DNA from: FACHB-T130 sp042747725 | GTDB taxonomy: Bacteria > Cyanobacteriota > Cyanobacteriia > Cyanobacteriales > FACHB-T130 | DNA: 64,000 nt | Direction of reading: 5' to 3' | Assembly: GCF_042747725.1 (NCBI RefSeq) | Contig: NZ_JBHZGO010000023.1 | Coordinates: 62,001-126,000 of the forward strand | Shown here: positions 42,085 through 50,959 of the stretch, one piece after another | How positions within the stretch are numbered: the first letter of the stretch is position 1 | Layout of the letters: each line of letters opens with the position of its first letter | Translations under genes and position numbers: made by a program | The notes under the pieces: generated by a model | The model's database searches: none | What the model saw: only the letters and a program-made list of their open reading frames with translations | Told to the model about the DNA's origin: nothing

Positions 42085-42774
42085 ATGGCTGTCACTCAGC
42101 CAAATATTGATATTGCTCCATTGATCGATCATGCGCTGCTAAATCCAACGGCAACTCCAGAGCAGGTTAAGCAGTGGTGTGAAGAGGCTGACAGGTTTCA
42201 GTTCGCGGCAGTGTGCGTCTATCCGGCATACGTGCGGCAAGCGGCTGAGCTTCTCAAAGGCAAACAGCCGAAAGTCTGTACAGTCATCGGTTTTCCCTCT
42301 GGAGCGACAACATCGGCGGTTAAGCTCTACGAAGCCCAAGAAGCCGTCGAAAATGGGGCGGTGGAATTGGATGTTGTCATCAACCAGGGTTGGTTGAAAA
42401 TTGGGAAGACTGAGGAACTACATCGGGAAATTGCGGAAATTTGTGAAACGGATCAAATCGTCAAGGCAATTTTGGAAACCACCCGCCTGACAGATGCAGA
42501 GAAACGACTGGCAGCGGAAATATGTATGGATGCAGGAGTGGCATTTTTAAAAACCAGCACTGGTTTGTTTGGGGGTGCCACAGTAGCGGATATCCAACTT
42601 TTGAAAGAAGTAGCACGAGAACGGGTGGGCATTAAAGCATCGGGGGGAATCCGAACCCCTGAGCAAGCCTTGGAGTTAATCATGGCAGGAGCGACGCGGT
42701 TAGGCACGTCGCACGGTCCCGATCTGCTTCGTCAGCGCGATACGCTGGAGAAGGAGGGAAAGGGGAATCGGTAA
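42085..42774 (+). CDS. deoC: Deoxyribose-phosphate aldolase
   Basis: A 229-residue class I aldolase that splits 2-deoxyribose-5-phosphate to acetaldehyde and glyceraldehyde-3-phosphate. The Schiff-base lysine is Lys156 in VAFLKTSTG, the proton-relay lysine is Lys184 in VGIKASGG, and Asp96 lies in AVELDVVIN. The N-terminus is PLIDHALLNPTATPEQV. The ATG follows GAGAGGAGAAGCA. The C-terminal tail (RQRDTLEKEGKGNR) is not conserved and overlaps a repetitive AATGGGTAATCGG tract. It is followed by recO. Confidence 0.96.
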   Translation: MAVTQPNIDIAPLIDHALLNPTATPEQVKQWCEEADRFQFAAVCVYPAYVRQAAELLKGKQPKVCTVIGFPSGATTSAVKLYEAQEAVENGAVELDVVINQGWLKIGKTEELHREIAEICETDQIVKAILETTRLTDAEKRLAAEICMDAGVAFLKTSTGLFGGATVADIQLLKEVARERVGIKASGGIRTPEQALELIMAGATRLGTSHGPDLLRQRDTLEKEGKGNR

Positions 42775-42799
42775 TGGGTAATCGGGAATGAGTCGCTAA

Positions 42800-42853
42800 C
42801 TCTTGACCAATTACCTCTTGACCAATTACCCATCACCTCTTGACCAATTACCC
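42800..42853 (+). repeat. CTCTTGACCAATTACC tandem repeat upstream of recO
   Basis: Three copies of CTCTTGACCAATTAC(C) occur at 42800-42814, 42815-42830 and 42837-42853, in front of the recO start codon. Related TAATTGGTAA copies occur at 57926-57985. The repeats keep an open frame upstream of recO, which can mislead start prediction. Confidence 0.85.
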
Positions 42854-42859
42854 TACGTC

Positions 42860-43864
42860 ATGAGTCGAACTTACAAAGCAACCGGAATCAATCTAAAGAG
42901 TATGGCGCTGGGCGAGTCTGACCGGCTGCTAACGATTTTGACGACTGAATTTGGTTTGATTCGGGCTGTGGCACCGGGGGCACGCAAGCACCACTCAAAG
43001 CTAGGTGGAAGGAGTGCTTTGTTTGTAGTGAATGAGCTACTGATTGCCAAAGGGCGATCGCTCGATAAAATTACTCAAGCAGAGACGCTAGAATCTTACC
43101 CCGGCTTAAGTCAGGATCTCCAAAAACTGACAGCCAGCCAATACCTGGCGGAAGTGGTTCTCTGTCAGGCGTTGAGCGACCAGCCGCAAATGGAACTGTA
43201 TGAGTTGCTCAACGAACATCTGCATCGGTTAGAGCGATTGCCTGCCAACAGCGCTGCTCTGGTTTTAGCTCACTTAACCCACGGCGTGTTTCACCTGATG
43301 GCTTTGGCTGGCGTTGCGCCTCAGGTTCAACATTGTTGTGTCTCGCGGCATCCCCTGATGCCGGAATTTACCGATCCAGACTGGCGGGTTGGGTTTAGTA
43401 CTGCTGCCGGTGGAACGGTGAGTTTACCAGCATTAGAACGCCTGCAAGCCGAAGCGCGATCGCGCACTTCTGGTAGTACAGCAAAAGGCAATTTGGCAGT
43501 AGAGAAATTCTCGCCTACAGCCATCGGCTTTTCACCTCAAGATCAAGGCACAATACCAGAGGAACCCAGTGGGAACTACCAAACGGTTGTTCATCCACAA
43601 ACACCCCTGATGCTGAACACCAAACTGAACGCCGTCGAGCTGGCGCTGCTACAGCAGCTGGCTCAGCCAGAGCTACCCCAGAGCAGAAAGAGCAATGAAG
43701 AATTAATTCATCCAACATCCCTCATCCCTCATCCTTCCGAAGACGCCGCTTGGGTTTCAGTAGAGCAACTCTTACGTCAGTACGTCCAGTATCACTTTGG
43801 TCGGTCAATTCGCTCTGCGGCTTTGATGGATGCTTGTTTCTCGTCCCAGCTGAATTTATCCTGA
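42860..43864 (+). CDS. recO: DNA repair protein RecO with extra C-terminal insertion
   Basis: A 334-residue protein that loads RecA with RecF and RecR. The OB-fold N-terminus begins MSRTYKATGINLKSMALGES and continues DRLLTILTTEFGLIRAVAPG. The middle has the helical VLAHLTHGVFHLMALAGVAP. It is about 60-80 residues longer than usual: residues about 195-255 are polar (SGSTAKGNLAVEKFSPTAIG), and residues about 274-294 (SRKSNEELIHPTSLIPHPSE) are encoded by the same repeat as in folP. Only a partial Cys pattern (HCCVSRHPL) is seen. The ATG at 42860 is preferred to the frame's opening at 42803, which is repeat. It ends three bases before the MFS gene. Confidence 0.9.
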   Translation: MSRTYKATGINLKSMALGESDRLLTILTTEFGLIRAVAPGARKHHSKLGGRSALFVVNELLIAKGRSLDKITQAETLESYPGLSQDLQKLTASQYLAEVVLCQALSDQPQMELYELLNEHLHRLERLPANSAALVLAHLTHGVFHLMALAGVAPQVQHCCVSRHPLMPEFTDPDWRVGFSTAAGGTVSLPALERLQAEARSRTSGSTAKGNLAVEKFSPTAIGFSPQDQGTIPEEPSGNYQTVVHPQTPLMLNTKLNAVELALLQQLAQPELPQSRKSNEELIHPTSLIPHPSEDAAWVSVEQLLRQYVQYHFGRSIRSAALMDACFSSQLNLS

Positions 43865-43867
43865 ACC

Positions 43868-45544
43868 ATGATGCAACGGTATGATTCCGATCTACAAGCG
43901 CGAAGTTTGTCTCTAAGTCAGTCTAGACAGAGAATTGAGGACGGCGAACGGTGGACGGAGGAAGGAAAATTTCCTCGCTCTTCCGGACTCAATGTTCCCG
44001 CTTCCGAGCGCCCCCACCCTGCTTTTACTGGATCGTCAACACCTACCACATCGCGCCCCTTGTCTGACGAGCGCTTGACACCCCCTCAAACCTCTGAATG
44101 GGAAAAGGTTCGCCCGGCGATTTCTTTCCCCCACTCCCCAGTGGACGATGCTGTAACCCCAAAGATAGATACAGAAACAGACGATCCCTCCGGTGAGGGG
44201 TTGAGCCACAGCGCCTCACCGTCCAGTCTGGTTGTCGATGAGGCAGCAACGGAGGAAGCACAAGGGTTTTTGCCGGTTTTAAAAAACCGTAACTTCCTGG
44301 CGCTGTGGGGTGGTCAAGTTTTCTCGCAGATAGCGGATAAGGTGTATCTGGTGCTAGTGATTGCATTGATTGCGACTCACTTTCAAGCACCCGATCAGAC
44401 GATCAGCGTGTGGGTATCGGCGATCATGATGGCATTTACGATTCCCGCCGTGCTGTTTGGTTCAGTTGCGGGTGTGTTTGTAGATCGGTGGCCTAAGAAG
44501 GCAGTGCTAGTGGCAACGAACCTGCTGCGGGGGGCACTGGTTTTGGCGGTGCCGCCGCTGCTGTGGATCTCGCATGGCTGGTCAACTCTGGGAGGGTTGC
44601 CGGTGGGATTCTGCATTCTGCTGGGATTAACGTTTCTGATTTCTACGCTGACGCAGTTTTTTGCCCCCGCCGAGCAGTCAGTGATTCCGCTGGTCGTGGG
44701 ACGCCATCATCTGCTTTCGGCGAACTCGCTGTACACGATGACAATGATGGCTTCGGTGATCGTGGGATTTGCCGTAGGAGAGCCGTTACTGGGAATTGCC
44801 GACACCCTGGTGGGACGCTTGGGTGTGGGGGCGGACATTGGCAAAGAATTGGTGGTGGGTAGCAGTTATGCGATCGCGGGATTGCTGTTGCTCTTCCTCC
44901 GCACTGGGGAAAAAACTAACGACCCCGAACAAGATTCACCCCACGTTTGGGAAGACCTGCGCGACGGACTGCGTTACCTAAAAGAACAACGCCGCGTCCG
45001 CAATGCTCTGATCCAACTGGTAATTTTATTTTCAGTCTTTGCGGCGCTGTCGGTTCTGGCCGTGCGGATGGCAGAAGTAATCCCTGGCTTGAAATCCTCT
45101 CAGTTCGGCTTTTTACTAGCGGCTGGCGGGGTTGGTATGGCTGGGGGGGCGACGGTTCTGGGGCACTTTGGGCAGCGGTTCTCCCATAATCGGCTCAGCC
45201 TCTATGGTTCTATGGGAACGGCGGCATCTCTGGTTGGTCTGGGATTGTTTACGAAACATCTATTGCTGGCGTTCCTGTTGACAACGCTTTTGGGCTTTTT
45301 CGGGTCGATGGTGGCTATCCCGATGCAGACGACCATCCAAGCAGAAACCCCCGACCAAATGCGAGGGAAAGTCTTTGGGTTACAAAACAACGTCATTAAT
45401 ATTGCTCTAAGCCTGCCTTTAGCCTTAGCAGGCGTTGCAGAGACGATTTTGGGGTTACAGGCAGTATTTCTGGGTTTAGCAGCGATCGCGATCGCAGGAG
45501 GACTCCTAACCTGGTATATTTCCGGTACAGGAAAAGAAAAGTGA
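43868..45544 (+). CDS. MFS transporter with long disordered N-terminal tail
   Basis: A 558-residue major-facilitator permease. Residues about 1-137 are polar and Pro/Ser/Thr-rich, without membrane helices. The permease core begins FLPVLKNRNFLALWGGQVFS (about 138) and has about twelve helices; the loop VFVDRWPKKAVLVATNLLRG is the MFS-type G-x-x-x-D-R-x-G-x-R-like motif. The second half includes FGFLLAAGGVGMAGGATVLG and a helix near the end, IAIAGGLLTWYIS. Members of this enterobactin-exporter-like family export small molecules or drugs. The substrate is unknown. It starts four bases after recO, suggesting cotranscription. Confidence 0.87.
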   Translation: MMQRYDSDLQARSLSLSQSRQRIEDGERWTEEGKFPRSSGLNVPASERPHPAFTGSSTPTTSRPLSDERLTPPQTSEWEKVRPAISFPHSPVDDAVTPKIDTETDDPSGEGLSHSASPSSLVVDEAATEEAQGFLPVLKNRNFLALWGGQVFSQIADKVYLVLVIALIATHFQAPDQTISVWVSAIMMAFTIPAVLFGSVAGVFVDRWPKKAVLVATNLLRGALVLAVPPLLWISHGWSTLGGLPVGFCILLGLTFLISTLTQFFAPAEQSVIPLVVGRHHLLSANSLYTMTMMASVIVGFAVGEPLLGIADTLVGRLGVGADIGKELVVGSSYAIAGLLLLFLRTGEKTNDPEQDSPHVWEDLRDGLRYLKEQRRVRNALIQLVILFSVFAALSVLAVRMAEVIPGLKSSQFGFLLAAGGVGMAGGATVLGHFGQRFSHNRLSLYGSMGTAASLVGLGLFTKHLLLAFLLTTLLGFFGSMVAIPMQTTIQAETPDQMRGKVFGLQNNVINIALSLPLALAGVAETILGLQAVFLGLAAIAIAGGLLTWYISGTGKEK

Positions 45545-45547
45545 TGA

Positions 45548-45618
45548 GTTTTGAATCACGAGTTTTGAATGATTAACTCATAACTCAAAACTCAAAACTA
45601 AAAACTCAAAACTCTTAG
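45548..45618. repeat. AACTCAAAACT-type dispersed repeat
   Basis: A gap of 77 bases before the glycosyltransferase is made of GAGTTTTGA/ACTCAAAAC oligomers; GAGTTTTGA (45560-45568) and TCAAAACTC (45585-45593) are complements. The same words recur at 47915-47935 and 57510-57545. Confidence 0.75.
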
Positions 45619-45621
45619 AAA

Positions 45622-46812
45622 ATGCACATAGCCTGGCTCGGAAAAAAATCACCCTTTTGCGGCAATGTCACCTACAGTCGAGAAGTTACCAATGCGTTGT
45701 TAGATCAGGGCCATCGAGTTAGCTTCCTCCACTTTGCCCTAGACGAAGAATCTGACCTCCAGACTTGGCCTGGATGCGAGGAAGTCTCTCTGCCTTTCCT
45801 GTACAAGTCCCAGGTTTACACGATCCCGACGCTGAGATCGAGCAAAGTCTTGATGCGATCGCTCGAAGAGCTAAAGCCAGACGTGGTACACGCCTCGCTC
45901 ACCCTATCACCTCTGGACTTCCTGCTGCCGGAAATCTGCGAAGAACTGAATTTACCTCTGGTTGCCACCTTCCATACCCCCTTTGATGGAAAGCGACGCA
46001 ATCTCAAATCAGGGACTCAACTCCTGACTTATCAGCTGTATGCGCCTTTCCTGGCATATTACGACCGAACAATTATCTTTTCTCAAGTTCAGCGGGATTT
46101 ACTAGCACGACTGGGAGTCGCGGCGTCAAAGGTAGCCGTGATTCCCAATGGCGTTGATGTCCAGAAGTATTGTCCAGGACCTTCTAACATCAAATCTGAA
46201 TTAAACGCTAAGCGTCTATTTGTCTACCAGGGTCGAATTGCCACAGAAAAAAATGTGGAAGCAATGCTCCGAGGCTGGAAAGAGTCAGAAATGGGGCCGG
46301 AGTGCAAGTTATTAATTGTCGGCGATGGGCCTTTGAAACCGTCTTTAGAGCCTTTTTATGACTCAGAATACGGCATCATCTGGTGGGGAACCGAACCGGA
46401 TGAGCAACGGCGAATCGAAATTTTGCGGGGAGCCGATGTGTTTATTCTGCCTTCTCTGGTGGAAGGGCTTTCACTCTCCTTACTAGAAGCAATGGCTTGT
46501 GGCGTCGCCTGTGTAGCCACCGATGCCGGTGCTGATGGCGAAGTTTTGGAGGGGAAGCCGTTGGAGGGAGACGCTGGGATAATTCTCAGAACTCAAGGGG
46601 TAGCTGGGCAGTTGCGAACCCTACTGCCTGTGTTAAGAGGCAACCCGGAGTTTACAAAGCGACTGGGACAAAAAGCGATCGCTAGGGTTGTAGAGCGATA
46701 CACCCTCAGCCGCAACATCGAGCAATTAGTAAAACTTTATACTAAGTTGCTAGAGGAGCGGCGAGTCCAGTTGAGTGATTGGCGTTATCAAGGTAGAACA
46801 AAAATCAGCTAA
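45622..46812 (+). CDS. GT4-family glycosyltransferase
   Basis: A 396-residue GT-B transferase beginning MHIAWLGKKSPFCGNVTYSR. The acceptor domain contains LVATFHTPFDGKRRNLKSGT and the donor domain LFVYQGRIATEKNVEAMLRG; the E-x7-E motif is LPSLVEGLSLSLLEAMACGV (about 273-292). The start ATG follows the dispersed repeat. It is downstream of the MFS gene but outside the exopolysaccharide locus, so its acceptor could be a lipid or small metabolite. Confidence 0.87.
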   Translation: MHIAWLGKKSPFCGNVTYSREVTNALLDQGHRVSFLHFALDEESDLQTWPGCEEVSLPFLYKSQVYTIPTLRSSKVLMRSLEELKPDVVHASLTLSPLDFLLPEICEELNLPLVATFHTPFDGKRRNLKSGTQLLTYQLYAPFLAYYDRTIIFSQVQRDLLARLGVAASKVAVIPNGVDVQKYCPGPSNIKSELNAKRLFVYQGRIATEKNVEAMLRGWKESEMGPECKLLIVGDGPLKPSLEPFYDSEYGIIWWGTEPDEQRRIEILRGADVFILPSLVEGLSLSLLEAMACGVACVATDAGADGEVLEGKPLEGDAGIILRTQGVAGQLRTLLPVLRGNPEFTKRLGQKAIARVVERYTLSRNIEQLVKLYTKLLEERRVQLSDWRYQGRTKIS

Positions 46813-46944
46813 TCGTAATTCTGAAGGGGTAATCGCGGATTGTTTTCTGATTCCCGATTTCCGTTCTTAATGAGAGAAACGGCATAACTTCCAGTCGAAC
46901 ACAAAGGCAACAAATACGCCGTGTTCAGTTATACTCCGAACCAT

Positions 46945-47931
46945 CTAGCAAGTGATTGACGGCTTGCAGGTGCCCCCTAGCCCCACCACTGCACGCCTAG
47001 ATGGCACGATGAGCCTATTAGCCAATACGCTACGCTTGAGGTGGCTTTGGGTGGTATTTGGCAAAGGCCATCCCAGTCGCGTTGGCTGCTCGTAGATCCG
47101 CTTGAGGGTGTTGATGTCTCTCGAAGAAATCGGGGGAGGATTACGCACCTGGGAAAAATACAGGGCGTCTGTTTCTAAAGGACTGTGCCCCCAGATCCCC
47201 AATGCGTGCCCCAGTTCGTGACGGGCAGCTGATTGAATATAGTCGCCGGTTTGAGTAGGACTAAGTTGGATCGTAAATCGATGGGAAAGCACAGATGGGG
47301 TGCCTATCACTTGGTTCAGGTAGAATTCATAGCGGGTTTCAGCAGAACGAGCGCGAGGCAGATGAAATTCCCCGGTGCGGCGGTTGAAGGATGGCTTGAG
47401 GGGAGGAAGCGATCGCCCGATCTTGATATCAGCCATCTCTGCCTGCTCGACCACCTGGAGGGGCAAATAAACGCCCCATTCCTGCACGGCTTTTAACACA
47501 GCAATTGCCCACTGTTGGCTGACGGTGGAAGTTTCTGGTCTCTCTACGTACACCTTAACCGGAAACTGCGACCAAACCAGATAGCCAACGGGGGTAGGCT
47601 TCACCTGAGAGAAGTAATCACCACTGTTGCTGGTATCTTGCCATTGCAATAGTGTCGGCGGTAGGACGTGCGCTTGGGGTGGCGGGAGGGAGGTTGCAGA
47701 TAACTGGCGTGACATTTCAGATGCCCAAACATCGCCAGCGTCCACCATCTGAAAATGGACTAAAACCGCCAACAAGCAAGTAGCGATCGCGATTCCCACC
47801 CTGATGAATCGTTTTGAGTTTTGAAAAGAGTTTGGATGTCGCAGGCGGTTCTGTAGGCTTTGTTTAAGAGTTTGAAAGTTTGATGGTTTCGCCTTTTCAA
47901 CTTTCCCACTTTTTAACTCAAAACTCATCAT
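46945..47931 (-). CDS. Matrixin-like zinc metalloprotease, membrane-anchored
   Basis: A 328-residue protein with a single N-terminal hydrophobic segment (RVGIAIATCLLAVLVHFQMV, about 45-64) and an external domain carrying the metzincin zinc motif ARHELGHALGIWGH (about 236-249), with the third His supplied. The downstream Met-turn is not obvious. The family M10 members cleave extracellular proteins. The N-terminal 40 residues come from the AACTCAAAACT-type repeat, and no ribosome site is evident, so the true start may be internal. The gene's stop is near the end of the GT4 gene, convergent with it. Confidence 0.82.
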   Translation of the reverse strand: MMSFELKSGKVEKAKPSNFQTLKQSLQNRLRHPNSFQNSKRFIRVGIAIATCLLAVLVHFQMVDAGDVWASEMSRQLSATSLPPPQAHVLPPTLLQWQDTSNSGDYFSQVKPTPVGYLVWSQFPVKVYVERPETSTVSQQWAIAVLKAVQEWGVYLPLQVVEQAEMADIKIGRSLPPLKPSFNRRTGEFHLPRARSAETRYEFYLNQVIGTPSVLSHRFTIQLSPTQTGDYIQSAARHELGHALGIWGHSPLETDALYFSQVRNPPPISSRDINTLKRIYEQPTRLGWPLPNTTQSHLKRSVLANRLIVPSRRAVVGLGGTCKPSITC

Positions 47932-47954
47932 TTATAATGCATCACGATTTGATG

Positions 47955-48188
47955 CTATCGCCATAACCGATCCATGCTCAAAATCACCGTCAAGCCCAGA
48001 AAAATGACAGTGAATATCCAGGTTACTCGGTTCAGCGCTGTTTCTGCACTCCTGGTGCTGGTAAACAGCTGAGCCTGTCCGCCAATCCCCCCAATGCCAT
48101 CTCCCTTAGGACTATGTAGCAGCACTAAAACAATCAGAATGATGGAAGACAGTGCCCATATAATTTGGAGGATGCTATATAGATTCAT
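47955..48188 (-). CDS. secG: Preprotein translocase subunit SecG
   Basis: A 77-residue membrane protein with two hydrophobic helices, IIWALSSIILIVLVLLHSPK (about 9-28) and VTWIFTVIFLGLTVILSM (about 55-72), joined by the conserved KGDGIGGIGGQAQLFTSTRS. This is the cyanobacterial SecG form with the GIGGQ loop. It supports SecYEG export; secY lies in the ribosomal operon at 61313. It is placed downstream of gpmI on the same strand, separated by a 24-bp-armed hairpin. Confidence 0.94.
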   Translation of the reverse strand: MNLYSILQIIWALSSIILIVLVLLHSPKGDGIGGIGGQAQLFTSTRSAETALNRVTWIFTVIFLGLTVILSMDRLWR

Positions 48189-48225
48189 AGTTTGTTGTTA
48201 GGTGTCAGTTTTCAAAAATCGTTAA

Positions 48226-48284
48226 TTGCTAATCCTTAATAGCTAATTGTCAGCAAAATGCAATTAGCTATTAAGGATTAGCAA
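48226..48284 (-). repeat. Perfect hairpin after gpmI, 24-bp arms
   Basis: TTGCTAATCCTTAATAGCTAATTG at 48226-48249 is an exact complement of 48261-48284 across an 11-base loop, beginning one base beyond the gpmI stop codon (48286-48288). On the minus strand it is followed by ATTTTTG, though eight bases after the stem. It may terminate, or shield gpmI mRNA and reduce secG expression. Confidence 0.8.
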
Positions 48285-48285
48285 C

Positions 48286-49884
48286 TTACAGAGAAACTCG
48301 CACGGGTGTGCGATTGGCGCGGACATCAAATTCCAGAGGAACCAGCATCGAACGACCCGTCATCTCTAGTGGCTGTGGCAGCTTTAAGATTTCCAGAATC
48401 GTCGGTGCCATGTCCGACAAACGTCCATCACTTCGCAAAGTCACTTCAGTACCATAGCCGGGAATTTTTAACCCTTCCCCTTCCACCAGGATAAAGGGCA
48501 CGGGGTTGGTTGTGTGAGCCGTCCAAGGGTTGCCTTCTTTATCCTGCATATATTCAGCGTTCCCGTGGTCGGCAATGATTATCGCCGTGCCACCCGCCTT
48601 ATTGATGCTTTCCAGAAGGCGTCCCAAACATCGGTCTACCGTTTCCAGTGCTTGAATCGTGGGTTCCATCTGACCCGTATGCCCTACCATGTCTGGGTTG
48701 GCGTAGTTGATGACCATGAAGGAGTAAATGCGTTTTTCAACGGCAGCGATCGCTACATCCGTCGCCGCTGCTGCTGACATCTCCGGTGCTTGGTCATAGG
48801 TTGCAACCATTGGACTCGGTACCAGTTCCCGGTCTTCCCCTTCAAAAGGTTGTTCCCGACCGCCGTTGAAGAAATAAGTAACGTGGGCGTATTTCTCTGT
48901 TTCAGCAGTCCGAAACTGGCGCAGTCCGCGATTGGCAATGACTTCTCCCAGGATGTTACTCAGGTTCTGGGGTTCAAAAGCCACCAAAACTGGCAAATTC
49001 GGTTCGTACTGAGTAAAAGTGACGAAGCTCAGCGGCTGGATGTGCTGTCGTTCAAAGCTCTTAAAGCCGGGAGACACTAAGGCTTGAGTAAGTTGTCTGG
49101 ATCTGTCGGGTCGGAAGTTAAAGAAAATGACACCATCCCCCGCTTCCACAGCTCCAGGAGCAATCCGGGTTGGGTTGATAAATTCATCTGTGACATTTTC
49201 AGCATAGGAAGCCTGCAAAACTTCCCGCGCCGAGCGACCATCTCCCAAGCCATCCTGGGTCATCACATCGTAGGCGCGTTTAACCCGATCCCACCGATGG
49301 TCTCGATCCATTGCGTAGTAGCGACCGCTGAGGGTGACAATGCGTCCGACCCCAATCTGGTCAATGTGGTCTTGAATCTTCTGAATTGCCTCCACACCCT
49401 CATGGGGATAGGTATCGCGCCCATCGGCGATCGCGTGGATACAAACCGAGGAAATCTCTTGTGCTTTCGCTAAATCCAGTAATCCTAGAAGATGCGCCAG
49501 ATGAGAATGCACCCCACCTTCGGAACAAAGCCCAACTAGGTGAAGCTTACTACCCCGACTCTTGACTTCCTGACAGACTTGCACCAATGCGGGATTGCTC
49601 AGTAAACTACCGTCTTCCACGGCGTCTGAGATGCGAACTAATTCTTGCGGTACAACCCGACCAGCACCAATGTTGAGATGACCCACTTCTGAGTTACCCA
49701 TCTGACCTTCTGGCAACCCTACAGCCTTGCCGGAGGTATAGATGAGTGTGTGGGGATAGACTGCCCAGAGGCTATCCATTACAGGTGTGTTAGCGGCGGC
49801 TATGGCGTTTCCATCGGTTTCTTCGCGGTACCCCCAGCCGTCTAGAATGACTAGCACCACGGGAGAGACAGGTGCTTGCGCCAT
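48286..49884 (-). CDS. gpmI: 2,3-bisphosphoglycerate-independent phosphoglycerate mutase
   Basis: A 532-residue Mn-dependent enzyme that interconverts 3- and 2-phosphoglycerate. The phosphatase domain begins VVLVILDGWGYREETDGNAI, with the metal-binding Asp, and includes the phosphoserine site PEGQMGNSEVGHLNIGAGR; the transferase domain has HAIADGRDTYPHEG. Late motifs are NYANPDMVGHTGQ and IIIADHGNAEYMQD. The start is the ATG at 49884; a TTG two codons earlier would be in frame. Its stop abuts the hairpin that separates it from secG. Confidence 0.97.
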   Translation of the reverse strand: MAQAPVSPVVLVILDGWGYREETDGNAIAAANTPVMDSLWAVYPHTLIYTSGKAVGLPEGQMGNSEVGHLNIGAGRVVPQELVRISDAVEDGSLLSNPALVQVCQEVKSRGSKLHLVGLCSEGGVHSHLAHLLGLLDLAKAQEISSVCIHAIADGRDTYPHEGVEAIQKIQDHIDQIGVGRIVTLSGRYYAMDRDHRWDRVKRAYDVMTQDGLGDGRSAREVLQASYAENVTDEFINPTRIAPGAVEAGDGVIFFNFRPDRSRQLTQALVSPGFKSFERQHIQPLSFVTFTQYEPNLPVLVAFEPQNLSNILGEVIANRGLRQFRTAETEKYAHVTYFFNGGREQPFEGEDRELVPSPMVATYDQAPEMSAAAATDVAIAAVEKRIYSFMVINYANPDMVGHTGQMEPTIQALETVDRCLGRLLESINKAGGTAIIIADHGNAEYMQDKEGNPWTAHTTNPVPFILVEGEGLKIPGYGTEVTLRSDGRLSDMAPTILEILKLPQPLEMTGRSMLVPLEFDVRANRTPVRVSL

Positions 49885-50515
49885 ACTCAATTGCCCTTTG
49901 TTTTCAGTAATTTCTCCGTCATGATATCATCGCCCTTTGTACTCGCAGTGTTATTTTTAGCAGCTCCTGTCAGCTTTTTTGGTTTTTTTCCCTGGGACAG
50001 CACAGCAATTCTCTTTAGATGAGATGACTGTTTTTTTACAGGGTCCGGGGAGGAAGCGATCGCACGCTGAGAATTGCTTAATGCAGGATGCGATCGCCAG
50101 TGGTTTTACAAGTCACGTATCCTATACTGTGCATAACTTATCGCGTTTACGAGGTTTGGTCTGTTAACCCACCTGAACGCAACTGGGACCCAAGTCTGTC
50201 ACTACACAAGCGTTACACGCTGGTTTCTTGGCTTTGCAAATAGTTCGACTGTGGTATGTCATAAAAACAAAACAATTTCCCCACCCTGACTTAGGCAACT
50301 GTTCCACTATTTTAGCTTGCATCCCTCTAGGGGAGGAGTTTATCTATTTTTTAACGCAAAGGATGCAAAGGTTTACGCAGAGTAACGCAAAGGAGGTAAT
50401 TGGGAAAATCCTGATTTTATGCGGTAGTCATAAAATATATACGGTGTGTTAGCGATCGCTTAACGTACCCACCCATCAAGCGCACTGAACAATAATTGTG
50501 GGAGGAATCTTATAA
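49885..50515. other. Large gap with short repeats
   Basis: A 631-base stretch without convincing genes. A T-rich block (49976-49990), HIP1 sites (50056, 50092) and a GCAAAGG/ACGCAAAGG repeat (50354-50397) are visible. A 62-codon frame at 49979-50167 has no support. The promoter of the small membrane protein gene at 50516 is probably in 50410-50510. Confidence 0.5.
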
Positions 50516-50914
50516 ATGAATAACAAAACCTACCAAGATATAGCTAAAGGATTTGTTTGTAAGCTTACTTTCTCTGTTTCAATTACGATGTTTCTTTATT
50601 GCCAACCTTATTTAATGTACAGTGTTGTTACCCATGATCTTAAATATACATTTATATTTGGAATTTTAGCGTTGTTTTGCTTTGGTTCGATAATATCTGA
50701 ATCCGCTAATATTTGGTATAAAGAGAATGCTATAGCCCATATTAAGCAAGCAATATCTATCTGTTCTCCTCATCTAAGCAATTTAGAAATCAAGGAGTTG
50801 AATAGTCAATTTGCTAGAGTTAAGACCCGAAATGACTATATTCTTTTGGATAAAAAGTTGAGAGAATTAGCTGCGAATAATCAGCTTGATTTACCTAAGT
50901 TTGATATTCTCTAA
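50516..50914 (+). CDS. Small membrane protein of unknown function
   Basis: A 132-residue protein starting MNNKTYQDIAKGFVCKLTFS. Two hydrophobic segments (about 15-35, TFSVSITMFLYCQPYLMYSV, and about 41-61, YTFIFGILALFCFGSIIS) are followed by a soluble helical domain (KQAISICSPHLSNLEIKELN and LLDKKLRELAANNQLDLPKF). No family is recognised. GGGAGGAA lies nine bases before the ATG, a strong site. Base composition is AT-rich compared with the flanks. It converges on the ABC-F gene with a hairpin between. Confidence 0.7.
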   Translation: MNNKTYQDIAKGFVCKLTFSVSITMFLYCQPYLMYSVVTHDLKYTFIFGILALFCFGSIISESANIWYKENAIAHIKQAISICSPHLSNLEIKELNSQFARVKTRNDYILLDKKLRELAANNQLDLPKFDIL

Positions 50915-50924
50915 ACAAACTGTA

Positions 50925-50943
50925 GGGTGGGCATTACCCACCC
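50925..50943. terminator. Hairpin between convergent genes
   Basis: GGGTGGG (50925-50931) pairs exactly with CCCACCC (50937-50943) around CATTA. It is the same hairpin family as 27357-27375 and lies between the convergent ends at 50914 and 50960, so it likely terminates both. Confidence 0.6.
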
Positions 50944-50959
50944 CACTAATTTATTTGTG

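Noticed and set aside
42803..42859. Upstream extension of recO
   Set aside because: The added residues are encoded by a CTCTTGACCAATTACC repeat and are not family sequence.
49979..50167. 62-codon frame in the large gap
   Set aside because: No ribosome site, no family features, and it is built partly from HIP1 words.
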